From Pandoraea sp. (GTDB lineage: Bacteria; Pseudomonadota; Gammaproteobacteria; Burkholderiales; Burkholderiaceae), in NCBI RefSeq assembly GCF_004297875.1, contig NZ_SCSK01000020.1:1-64000 (forward strand): 64,000 nt of DNA. Reading direction: 5' to 3'. This document shows, piece after piece, positions 55,585-64,000 of the stretch. The translations under genes were made by a program, and so were the position numbers. How positions within the stretch are numbered: position 1 is the first letter of the stretch; each line of letters starts with the position of its first letter. The notes beneath the pieces are model-generated. The model did not search any database. It was given only the letters and a program-made list of their open reading frames with translations, and had not been told where the DNA came from.

Positions 55585-56051
55585 GTCGGCCGCACCTGTT
55601 CGTGCAGCGCCAGATTGAACCGCATGGCGGTGGCCAGCATTCCCTGGCGATAATAAAAACGCTGCGCCAGAGCGTTCGAGAGCGCCGTATCCAGCACAAG
55701 TTTCGCGCAGCCCTGCACGCGCGCCTCGTCAGCCAAAGCCTCGAGCATTCGCTGCCCGAGCCGGCCCCGGCGCTCGGTCTCCAGCGCGATGAGGTCGTCG
55801 ACATAAAGAAAACGGCCGTACACCAGGTTTTCCTGCAACCGGTAGCCCGCCAAAGCCACGGCGCGCGTACCGCGCCAGGCCGCCAGTAGCCGGTAACCTT
55901 GCGCAAACTGGCGGGATAGGCGAGCCATGAATTCCTGCTGCGAGCTCAGGTGAGGCCGCAATTCCCGCATCGCAGGGTAGCAGGCGGCAATTTCCTCATC
56001 ATTGACGGGATGTCGCAAAACCGTCGCCTCGGCAGTGGCGTCTGGGGACAT
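55581..56051 (-). CDS. GNAT family N-acetyltransferase
   Basis: LYVDDLIALETERRGRLGQRMLEALADEARVQGCAKLVLDTALSNALAQRFYYRQGML; overlaps azoR by 4 nt. Confidence 0.9.
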   Translation of the reverse strand: MSPDATAEATVLRHPVNDEEIAACYPAMRELRPHLSSQQEFMARLSRQFAQGYRLLAAWRGTRAVALAGYRLQENLVYGRFLYVDDLIALETERRGRLGQRMLEALADEARVQGCAKLVLDTALSNALAQRFYYRQGMLATAMRFNLALHEQVRPT

Positions 56052-56245
56052 GATGCATTTCTCCGGATGGTATCGAGCCCTCAATTTAGCGCTGCGATGG
56101 TTCAGGATGAAGAGCCAAGTTTCGTCGATTTGTCTGGGCCATCGATGGCGATAATGGCTGACTTCTGGTAAATATGGGGGCGCTACGCCGCCCGACTGGC
56201 GGCGCAACACGACTATCCCCCCCTTTTTTTACAAGAGTCTGTCTT

Positions 56246-57442
56246 ATGTTCGAGCATGTCGAAGCCTACGCCGGCGATCCTATTCTCAGCCTGGGCGAAG
56301 CCTTTCAAAAAGATCCCCGCCCCAACAAGGTCAATCTGAGCGTCGGCCTGTATTACGATGAAGAGGGCCGATTGCCGTTGCTCAAGTCGGTACAGCAAGC
56401 CGAGGTGCGCCACGCCGCCAAGCTCTCGCCGCGCCCCTATCTGCCGATGGAAGGCGACGCGGCCTATCGCGGCGCGGTGCAGCAGTTGCTGTTCGGCGCC
56501 GGCCACGCAGCTGTCAGGGCAGGGCGCATCGCGACCATCCAGAGTATCGGCGGCTCGGGCGCACTCAAGGTCGGGGCCGATCTGCTCAAGCGCTACTTCC
56601 CCGCCAGCCAGGTCTGGGTCAGCTCGCCCACCTGGGAAAACCATCGTGCGATATTCGAGGGCGCGGGTTTTACCGTCAACGACTACCCGTACTACGACAA
56701 GACCACCGGCGGCGTGCAATTCGAGGCCATGCTCGCGACCCTTGCGCAACTGCCGGCCCAGTCGATCGTGCTGCTGCACCCCTGCTGCCACAACCCGACC
56801 GGCGTCGATCTGGACCGCACCCAATGGCAGGAAGTTGTCCGAGTGGCCAAGGAGCGCCAACTGATCCCGTTCATGGATATCGCCTACCAGGGCTTCGGCG
56901 ACGGACTCGATGAAGACGCTTATGCGATTCGGGCCATGACCGATGCCGGCGTCAGCTTCTTCGTCAGCAATTCATTCTCCAAGAACCTGTCGTTCTATGG
57001 CGAGCGCTGCGGCGGCCTGTCGGTCGTTTGCCGCGATGCAGAGGAGGCCGCCCGCGTGCTGGGGCAATTGAAGGCGACCGTGCGCCGCAACTACTCCAAC
57101 CCGCCGACCTACGGCGAGCAGATCGCCGTTACTGTGCTGACCGACCCGGCATTGCGCAAGGAGTGGGAAGACGAAGTCGCCCAGATGCGCGTGCGCATCA
57201 AGTCGATGCGCACGCAGTTGCACGACGCGCTCGTCAAGCAGTGCCCGGGCGTTGACTTCAGCTACATCGTCAAGCAGCGCGGCATGTTCAGCTATACCGG
57301 CCTGTCGCGCGAACAGGTCGAGCGCCTGCGGGACGAATTCGCGGTGTATCTGGTCGGGTCCGGGCGCATGTGCGTGGCCGGACTGAATGCGAAAAACGTG
57401 GCTTACACAGCACAGGCATTTGCCGCAGTCATGCAGCAGTGA
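56246..57442 (+). CDS. tyrB: Aromatic amino acid aminotransferase
   Basis: [79 protein letters not shown]. Confidence 0.94.
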   Translation: MFEHVEAYAGDPILSLGEAFQKDPRPNKVNLSVGLYYDEEGRLPLLKSVQQAEVRHAAKLSPRPYLPMEGDAAYRGAVQQLLFGAGHAAVRAGRIATIQSIGGSGALKVGADLLKRYFPASQVWVSSPTWENHRAIFEGAGFTVNDYPYYDKTTGGVQFEAMLATLAQLPAQSIVLLHPCCHNPTGVDLDRTQWQEVVRVAKERQLIPFMDIAYQGFGDGLDEDAYAIRAMTDAGVSFFVSNSFSKNLSFYGERCGGLSVVCRDAEEAARVLGQLKATVRRNYSNPPTYGEQIAVTVLTDPALRKEWEDEVAQMRVRIKSMRTQLHDALVKQCPGVDFSYIVKQRGMFSYTGLSREQVERLRDEFAVYLVGSGRMCVAGLNAKNVAYTAQAFAAVMQQ

Positions 57443-57655
57443 GTCGAGTCCGACCGCGGCTGGCGCCAACGTAGCCAGTCACGGTCGGCGGCCTGAGGGG
57501 ATGCGCGCGGACATGTAAAAGAATTCATTGCTGCGACCACGCCGGCGCCACGGCGCTGGCGAGAAACCGCCAGAGCCGCTGCATTGAAATGCCTCCCCGG
57601 GCCACCGGGAATGCACTATCATCGCAGAAATCACGCGGCAGGCACGACACCGGAC

Positions 57656-59461
57656 ATGAAGAGCGCCCCCCAACGCAATATTCCCCTCAACTCCACACCG
57701 ATTCTCAATCGCGGCACCTTTGCCTGGCGCTCCAGACTGGTCGTCGCATTTATCACTCTGGCTTTCATCGCTCTGGCCGTGCGGGCGTTCTGGATTCAGG
57801 GGCCGGGTAACGCCTTTTATATCAAGCAAGGCGAAATGCGCTACGAGCACCAGATTCCGTTGCCGGCCGTGCGCGGGCGCATCCTTGACCGCGACGGGCG
57901 AATTCTCGCCGTCAGCCTGCCGGCGGACGACGTCTGGGCCAATCCGGTTGAAGTGCCGAAAGACAAGCCGCTGACCGAGTTGCCCGAGCTTGCCAAATTG
58001 CTTGGCGAAAACCCGGCCACCCTGCGTGCCAAATTGACCGACGGGCGGAAATTCATTTATCTGAAACGGCTGGTCACGCCGGCGGTCGGCAAGGAAGTCC
58101 TGGCCCTGAAAATGCCTGGCGTGCACGAGACGCGCGCCTACAAGCGATTCTATCCGGAGGGCGAGATCGCCGCGCACGTGGTCGGTTTTACCAACGTGGA
58201 GGATCAGGGCCAGGAGGGCATCGAACTCGGCGAGCAGAGCCTTCTCAAGGGTACTGGCGGCAGCCATCTGGTGATCGAGGATCGGCTGGGACGCATCATC
58301 CAGGATCTCGGCGACGACGTTGCGCCGCGTGACGGGAAAAATGTCGTGCTATCGCTCGACACGCGTATCCAACTGGCCACTTATATGGCCGTCAAGGACG
58401 CCGTCCAGCGCACCGGCGCCAAGGCTGGCGCGGCCGTAGTCCTCGATGCGAAGTACGGTCAAGTGCTGGCGTTGGCCAATTATCCGTCGTACAACCCGAA
58501 TGATCGCGAAGACCTGACGGGCGACCAGTTGCGCAACCGGGTGCTGACCGATTCGTTCGAGCCGGGCTCGATTCTCAAGCCGGTGACCATGGCATTGGCG
58601 CTGCAGTTGCATCGCGTGACGCCGACCACGACCTTCGACACGGGTAACGGCCGGCTCGAGTTTCATGGTGCGGTGATCAGCGACGACAGTCCCAACCATG
58701 TAATCACCACCACGCAGATCATCACCAAATCGAGCAACATCGGCATGACCAAGATCTCGACGCTGCTCAAGCCCGAGGAAATGTGGAACATGTTTACCGA
58801 CATGGGCCTGGGCCAGGCGCCGAAGCTCGGTTTCCCCGGCGCATCGGCCGGGCGGGTCCGTCCGTACCACTCGTGGCGCCCGATCGAACAGGCAACCATG
58901 GCATACGGTTACGGCATTTCGACATCGCTGTTCCAGTTGGCGCGCGCTTATTCCGTCTTCGCCAATCACGGCGTCATGGTGCCGATCAGTATCTTCAAGA
59001 ACACTGAAGCGAGCCCGCCGGCCGGCGTGCGGATCATCAGCACCCACACCGCCCAGGAAATTCTCGACATGCTCGAGACCGTGGTGCAGCCGGGCGGCAC
59101 CGCCCCGACGGCGCAAGTGCCTGGGTACCGGGTCGGCGGCAAAACCGGCACGGCCTACAAGCTGCGCGGCCACACCTATGACCACAGCCTTTACCGCGCC
59201 TCGTTTGTCGGTATTGCGCCGTTGTCCAACCCGCGCCTGGTGATCGCCGTATCGATCGACCAGCCGCGCGCGGCCGAGCACTTCGGCGGGCAGGCCGCCG
59301 CACCGGCATTCGTGCAGATCGCCAGCCAGGCGCTGCCGATGCTCAACATCCTGCCCGACAACACGGTCAAGCCGACCGTAATGCCCGCAGACGCGTCGTC
59401 AGTGCAAGCGGCCGCGCCGGCAGCGGCTGCACCGCGCGCCGCGCCGGGGCATCACGGCTGA
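57656..59461 (+). CDS. Class B penicillin-binding protein, FtsI/PBP3 paralogue
   Basis: Active-site SFEPGSILKP (SxxK), SSN, GGKTGTAYK (KTG); N-terminal TM; VRGRILDRDGRILAVSLP. Confidence 0.92.
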   Translation: MKSAPQRNIPLNSTPILNRGTFAWRSRLVVAFITLAFIALAVRAFWIQGPGNAFYIKQGEMRYEHQIPLPAVRGRILDRDGRILAVSLPADDVWANPVEVPKDKPLTELPELAKLLGENPATLRAKLTDGRKFIYLKRLVTPAVGKEVLALKMPGVHETRAYKRFYPEGEIAAHVVGFTNVEDQGQEGIELGEQSLLKGTGGSHLVIEDRLGRIIQDLGDDVAPRDGKNVVLSLDTRIQLATYMAVKDAVQRTGAKAGAAVVLDAKYGQVLALANYPSYNPNDREDLTGDQLRNRVLTDSFEPGSILKPVTMALALQLHRVTPTTTFDTGNGRLEFHGAVISDDSPNHVITTTQIITKSSNIGMTKISTLLKPEEMWNMFTDMGLGQAPKLGFPGASAGRVRPYHSWRPIEQATMAYGYGISTSLFQLARAYSVFANHGVMVPISIFKNTEASPPAGVRIISTHTAQEILDMLETVVQPGGTAPTAQVPGYRVGGKTGTAYKLRGHTYDHSLYRASFVGIAPLSNPRLVIAVSIDQPRAAEHFGGQAAAPAFVQIASQALPMLNILPDNTVKPTVMPADASSVQAAAPAAAAPRAAPGHHG

Positions 59462-59488
59462 CGTCCCGCCCGCGTCGCATCGGGCGAG

Positions 59489-60220
59489 TCAGCCCAGCGC
59501 CCGGCATGCCGCCCAAAAGCCCTGTTTCACCACGTCGATATCGTTGGCGCTCACGGCCATGCGATACCCGTCGGCCAACGCCGCGCGCGCGCCGGCCGCG
59601 TCCTGGGTGAACAGGCCGCACGGCAAGCCAGCCTGTCGCGCCGCCTGCAGCACATGTGCGCCATCGCGGGCGATCACCCCGGGATCGCCCGTGCCTCGCG
59701 ACAGCGCAAGATCGCCGGTACCGACAAACAGATAATCGACGCCGGGTACGGCGGCAATCGCCGCGGCGTTCTCCACCCCCCTGACGGTCTCGATCAAAAC
59801 ACCCACCGCGACATGGCGGTCGGCCTCCAGCATCGCTCCAACGCCCGCCAGAAGCGGGCGCACACCACCGGCCGATCGCTTGCCCAGCGGCGGATAGCGC
59901 CCGGCCGCCACGGCTCGCCTGGCGTCGTCCGCGGTCTCCACCAGCGGCACCAGCACCGACGCGGCGCCCGCGTCCAGCGGCTGCGCAATCGCCTGCGGCG
60001 AATTCTCGGCGCAGCGGGCGATCACCGGCACGCTCGATCCGGCCACGGCGATCGCCGCCTCCAGGGTGCCGCGCTCCCACAGGCCATGCTGAAGGTCCAG
60101 CACGATCGCACCCGGAGCGGCGTGTGCGGCAAATTCAACCAGCGCTACGCTGCCCAAGGACAGCCAGATCAGGTTGATCGATTGCTCAACGGACATTCTG
60201 GATTTGAGCGGCTTAAACAT
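59489..60220 (-). CDS. HpcH/HpaI aldolase/citrate lyase family protein
   Basis: IVLDLQHGLWERGTLEAAIA, VLVPLVETADDARRAVAAGRYPPLGKRSAGG, VGVLIETVRGVENAAAIAAVPGVDYLFVGTGDLALSRG. Confidence 0.9.
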   Translation of the reverse strand: MFKPLKSRMSVEQSINLIWLSLGSVALVEFAAHAAPGAIVLDLQHGLWERGTLEAAIAVAGSSVPVIARCAENSPQAIAQPLDAGAASVLVPLVETADDARRAVAAGRYPPLGKRSAGGVRPLLAGVGAMLEADRHVAVGVLIETVRGVENAAAIAAVPGVDYLFVGTGDLALSRGTGDPGVIARDGAHVLQAARQAGLPCGLFTQDAAGARAALADGYRMAVSANDIDVVKQGFWAACRALG

Positions 60221-60316
60221 GATTGGAAAGCTCCGGAAGCATGATGTGTTTGAAGCAGGAAGAGTGGCGCGGCTGACCTGCAGCACCGCATGACGGCGTT
60301 TTGCGCTGCGCAAAAA

Positions 60317-60326
60317 CTGAATTCAG
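60317..60326. repeat. Palindrome CTGAATTCAG, copy 1 (aldolase-proximal)
   Basis: Sequence CTGAATTCAGAATATTGAA at 60317-60335. Confidence 0.85.
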
Positions 60327-60464
60327 AATATTGAAAAATATATAAAGTGTCAAACACGAAGAAATTTGATCATGGCCTGCGACGTTAAATATCAGTAGAA
60401 ATCATGGTTTACACGTAAAAGGCAAAAATCCACTTGCTTGATACTTCAATTATCTTACAATAAT

Positions 60465-60492
60465 CTGAATTCAGAATTCATCAATATTGAAT
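60465..60492. repeat. Palindrome CTGAATTCAG, copy 2 (aminotransferase-proximal), extended
   Basis: Sequence CTGAATTCAGAATTCATCAATATTGAAT; shares CTGAATTCAGAAT and ATATTGAA with copy 1. Confidence 0.85.
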
Positions 60493-60525
60493 TACGGCGC
60501 GTGCCGGCATAACGCGAGGAAAATC

Positions 60526-61698
60526 ATGAGACTTACCAGGGAATCGATCTTGGCCATGCCTGATTCGCCAATCATCGACGTGTGGCGTCTTGGCATCGAT
60601 CGTCCTGACGTCATCGGCCTGTGGGCCGGCCAAAGCGACTTGCCGACGCCCCAACCTTTCTGCGAAGCGGCCAATCGCGCGCTGGCTGCCGGACATACTT
60701 TCTATTCGCCCAATCGCGGCATCCTCGCGCTGCGCGAGGCGATTCGCGCCTATTACGCACGGTTATGCGGCGTCACGCTCGAGGATGAGCGCGTCGCCGT
60801 CACCAGTTCAGGCATGAACGCCGTGATGCTGGTCTCTCAAGCCATCATCGAGCCGGGCGACAACGTGGTTTGCATCACGCCATCGTGGCCGAATATTCTG
60901 CGGGCGGTTCATATCGCCGGCGGCCTCACGCGCGAGGTCCCGCTCGGCTACGGCGAGCACGGATGGAGCCTCGACCTGCAGCGCCTGTTCGATACCTGCG
61001 ACGAGCGCACGCGGGCGATCTACTACGCCTCGCCGGGCAACCCGACCGGCTGGATGATGTCTTCCGACCAGCAACGCCGCCTGCTCGATTTCGCGCGACG
61101 GCGCGGCATCGCCATCATCGCCGACGAGGTCTATCAACGCATCGTTTATGACCGCCCCTATGCGCCATCGATGACGGAAATCGCCGCGCCGGAAGATCCA
61201 GTGTTCGTGGTCAACAGCTTCTCCAAGGCGTGGGCCATGACCGGCTGGCGCATGGGCTGGATAATCTACCCGCGGCCAATGCTCGCGACCTTCGAGAAAT
61301 TGATTCAATTCAACACCAGCGGTGCTCCGGCTTTCCTGCAGGCTGGCGCGGTGGCCGCGCTCAACGATGGCGAGCCGTTCGTGCGCTCGTTCGTCGAGCG
61401 GTGCCGCAACGGACAGCGCCTCGTGCTTGATCGCTTGCGCGCGATGTCGCGCGTGCGGGTCGTGCCCAACACCGCGTCGTTCTACCTGATGTTCGAGATC
61501 GAGGGTGTGCGCGACACCCTCGCCTTTTGCAAGCGCGCGGTACTCGAAGCCGGCGTGGGACTGGCGCCGGGCGTGGCGTTCGGCGACGAATCGGCACATC
61601 AGATCCGCCTGTGCTACGCGCGCAGCGACGCCAGTTTGAGCCAGGCCATGGACCGGCTGCAGACCCATATCGCCCGGCTCGGGGCCGACAGCGACTGA
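60526..61698 (+). CDS. Class I/II pyridoxal phosphate-dependent aminotransferase
   Basis: IGLWAGQSDLPTPQPFCEAANRALAAGHTFYSPNRGILALREAI; SPGNPTGWMMS; VVNSFSKAWAMTGWRMGWI. Confidence 0.93.
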   Translation: MRLTRESILAMPDSPIIDVWRLGIDRPDVIGLWAGQSDLPTPQPFCEAANRALAAGHTFYSPNRGILALREAIRAYYARLCGVTLEDERVAVTSSGMNAVMLVSQAIIEPGDNVVCITPSWPNILRAVHIAGGLTREVPLGYGEHGWSLDLQRLFDTCDERTRAIYYASPGNPTGWMMSSDQQRRLLDFARRRGIAIIADEVYQRIVYDRPYAPSMTEIAAPEDPVFVVNSFSKAWAMTGWRMGWIIYPRPMLATFEKLIQFNTSGAPAFLQAGAVAALNDGEPFVRSFVERCRNGQRLVLDRLRAMSRVRVVPNTASFYLMFEIEGVRDTLAFCKRAVLEAGVGLAPGVAFGDESAHQIRLCYARSDASLSQAMDRLQTHIARLGADSD

Positions 61699-61803
61699 CG
61701 GCGAGCATTTCATTTCAGGCATTCGGCCCTGCTCGAAAGGCCGGCAACGGTAGCGACCCACTCCCCCGCGACGGGGGCAATACACAATAGAAAGAGGAGA
61801 TAT

Positions 61804-62874
61804 ATGAAACATAAAAGTCATGCCGCCATACTGGCCCTGGGCGCCACCTTCGCCGGCACCGCGCTGGCGCAAAGTTCAGTCACGCTGTATGGCATCGTCG
61901 ACCAGAGCATTCGCTATACCACCAACGCCGACGCGGCGAACAACGGCAGCGTGCAAGTGACCAACGGGGCAATCACCAACAGCCGGTTCGGCTTCAGGGG
62001 CGAGGAAGCGCTGGGCAACGGACTCAAGGCAATCTTCGATCTCGAAAGCGGCTTCGACCCGCAAACCGGTTACCTGAATCAGGGTGGGCGCATGTTCGGC
62101 CGCGATGCATACGTCGGGTTGTCCGGCCCCCTGGGCGCCATCAAGCTCGGCCGGCAAGGCACCGAGGCATTCAACCTGTACGGCGATTACGATCCGTTGA
62201 CCGTGGGCAACTACACGGCAAACTCCTGGCCGTTCTACATGACCGATGCACGTATCGACAACGCCGCCAGCTATGACGGCACCTTCGGGCACCTTCACCT
62301 GGGCGCGACCTACGGCTTTGGGCAGCAGCCGGGCAGCCTGAGCAAGAACGCTTACTGGGGCGCGCGCGCCTCGTATGACCTGGGTCCGCTGAGCTTCGGC
62401 GGTGTCTATCAGGAACTGCACGACATCGCCAATAACGCGCAACGCATGTGGGGCGTGGCCGCGCGCTATACCACCGGGCCCGCCAAGCTGTTCTTCGGCT
62501 ACATGGGCGGGCACGATGCCACCGGCATCGTCGACGCCTCGCTCAACGATCCAAGCCGCACGGTGAGCACCGGCTCGTTTGTCGCCAATCCTCGCAAGGA
62601 CTCGACCTTCTTCACCGGCATCACCTACCAGGCCACGCCCGCCCTGTCGCTGACCGGCGCCGCGTATTACGACGACATCAAGAACGTCAATGGCATTTCC
62701 GGCAACAGCGGCAAGCGCTACACGGGCGCACTGTGGGCCGACTATGCGCTGTCGCAGCGCACCCAGCTTTACGCCACACTCGACTACAACAAGGTCGACG
62801 GCGGCGCGTACACGGAACTGCCCGGCAAGAGCAACCAGACCGGGGTGGCCGTGGGCATTCGCCACATTTTCTAG
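61804..62874 (+). CDS. Gram-negative porin (betaproteobacterial trimeric porin family)
   Basis: Signal peptide ending GTALA; QSSVTLYGIVDQSIRYTTNA...SRFGFRGEEALGNGLKAIFDLESGF; C-terminal GVAVGIRHIF. Confidence 0.96.
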   Translation: MKHKSHAAILALGATFAGTALAQSSVTLYGIVDQSIRYTTNADAANNGSVQVTNGAITNSRFGFRGEEALGNGLKAIFDLESGFDPQTGYLNQGGRMFGRDAYVGLSGPLGAIKLGRQGTEAFNLYGDYDPLTVGNYTANSWPFYMTDARIDNAASYDGTFGHLHLGATYGFGQQPGSLSKNAYWGARASYDLGPLSFGGVYQELHDIANNAQRMWGVAARYTTGPAKLFFGYMGGHDATGIVDASLNDPSRTVSTGSFVANPRKDSTFFTGITYQATPALSLTGAAYYDDIKNVNGISGNSGKRYTGALWADYALSQRTQLYATLDYNKVDGGAYTELPGKSNQTGVAVGIRHIF

Positions 62875-62891
62875 AAGACGACGGTACATCG

Positions 62892-64000
62892 ATGCAAGCA
62901 AACCAATTCATGACCGAGCCCGCCGGCTCCCATCGGGACGGCTGGCTGTTATACCACTCGGTCGGCATGTTCCCCGGGCAGGAGGAGGCGGTGCGCGCAG
63001 CGCTCGAGACGTTCGCCTCGCAGTGGTGCCGGCCCGACCTCGGGCGGTGGGACTACGGCCTGCAGGCTCGCCAGCGCGTCCTGGATGACTGGGCTCGCCT
63101 GGTCGGCGCGCCCGCAGGTACCGTATTTGCCGCGGAGAATGTGACCGAGGCCTTCGCCGGGTTCGTCGGCGCACTGGGCCGGGAACGGCTGGCCGGACGC
63201 CGCATCCTGATCGCCGCCGACTGCTTTCCGAGCCTGCACTTCATGCTCGCGGGCATCGCGCCGGTGCTCGGTTTTACGCTCGACACCGTGCCGCTGGCTC
63301 AGGATGCGGCATATGTCAGCGACGACGAATTCATCGCACGATGGGACGACGGCGTGGCGTTGGCGATCGTTACCTGGGTCACCTCCACCGCCTCCAGGCG
63401 CGCGGATCTCACGCGCCTGGCCGCGCACGGCCGCGCGCAGGGCAGCCTGATCGCGGTCGACATCACGCAGGGCGCCGGCATCCTCGATTTCGACGTCGCC
63501 CGCCCGGCGGTCGATTTCGTTGCCACGACCACGCTCAAGTGGCTGTGCGGCGCGCCCGGCACGGGCCTGGGCTACGTCAACCCGGCGCTGCTCGATGCGG
63601 CGCTGGCGCCGCTCGTGCAGGGCTGGTTCAGCCAACCCGATCCGTTCAACTGGGATCTTGCGCGGTTTTCGCTGGCGCCCGACGCGCGTCGCTTCGACAG
63701 CGGCACCCCGTCGTTTCTGCCTTATATCGCCTCCGGCCCCGGCCTCGCATGGCGCCTGGCAGCCGACGCGGCCGCATTGCGCGCTCACAACCTGCGGCTC
63801 GCACATCGCCTGATGGCCATCTGCGATGCCAAGGGCTATCGGCTGCGCTCACCACGCGAGGACGAGCGGCGTGGCGCCAGCGTGATGGCCGAGTTGCCGG
63901 CTCACGTCGACCCCCGTGCGCTGGAAGTCTCGCTCGCGCTCCAGGGGATTCTGGCGGACACGCGCGGCGCGACCATCCGTTTCTCGCCTGGCGTGCTGAC
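62892..64000 (+). CDS. Class V aminotransferase-fold PLP enzyme, kynureninase-like (runs off window)
   Basis: Open frame from ATG 62892 to window end (absent from the ORF track as no stop is reached); LLYHSVGMFPGQEEAVRAAL...FAAENVTEAFAGFVGAL...VDITQGAGILDFDV...VDFVATTTLKWLCGAPGTGLGYV (PLP-lysine TLKW). Confidence 0.85.
   Translation, partial: MQANQFMTEPAGSHRDGWLLYHSVGMFPGQEEAVRAALETFASQWCRPDLGRWDYGLQARQRVLDDWARLVGAPAGTVFAAENVTEAFAGFVGALGRERLAGRRILIAADCFPSLHFMLAGIAPVLGFTLDTVPLAQDAAYVSDDEFIARWDDGVALAIVTWVTSTASRRADLTRLAAHGRAQGSLIAVDITQGAGILDFDVARPAVDFVATTTLKWLCGAPGTGLGYVNPALLDAALAPLVQGWFSQPDPFNWDLARFSLAPDARRFDSGTPSFLPYIASGPGLAWRLAADAAALRAHNLRLAHRLMAICDAKGYRLRSPREDERRGASVMAELPAHVDPRALEVSLALQGILADTRGATIRFSPGVL

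Overview
The window is about 64 kb of high-GC, densely coding chromosome, most consistent with a Burkholderiaceae-type betaproteobacterium. The taxon is inferred from gene content and synteny only. Nearly all of it is core or housekeeping sequence: hemF-nadD-rsfS-rlmH, an embedded ugpBAECQ operon, maf-rng, a CDF transporter, msbA, recQ, two LPS-type glycosyltransferases, dnaE, trhO, gluQ, rhlE, an MCP, a MocR regulator, a TPP riboswitch with thiC, a CNNM/CorC-like protein, a NYN-LOTUS protein, a csp/small basic protein/IF-1 cluster, recCBD, a FUSC exporter, two-component genes, an H-NS-like gene, azoR, tyrB, an FtsI paralogue, and a right-hand accessory-looking cluster (HpcH/HpaI aldolase, class I aminotransferase, porin, class V aminotransferase). 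I saw no CRISPR array, transposase, prophage, tRNA or rRNA. The most noteworthy items are: (1) a shared direct-repeat/palindrome pair in the divergent promoter region of the aldolase/aminotransferase cluster; (2) a secreted M60-like protein whose HExxH motif looks destroyed and which carries a C-terminal chitin-binding-like module; (3) a ugp operon sitting inside the rlmH-maf-rng block, with tandem perfect hairpins between ugpB and ugpA; (4) a DnaA-box-like inverted repeat between msbA and recQ; (5) an extra infA copy in a cold-shock-associated cluster next to a NYN-LOTUS gene; (6) an AT-rich island upstream of the H-NS-like gene. None of these is proven to be a new system. No searches could be run.
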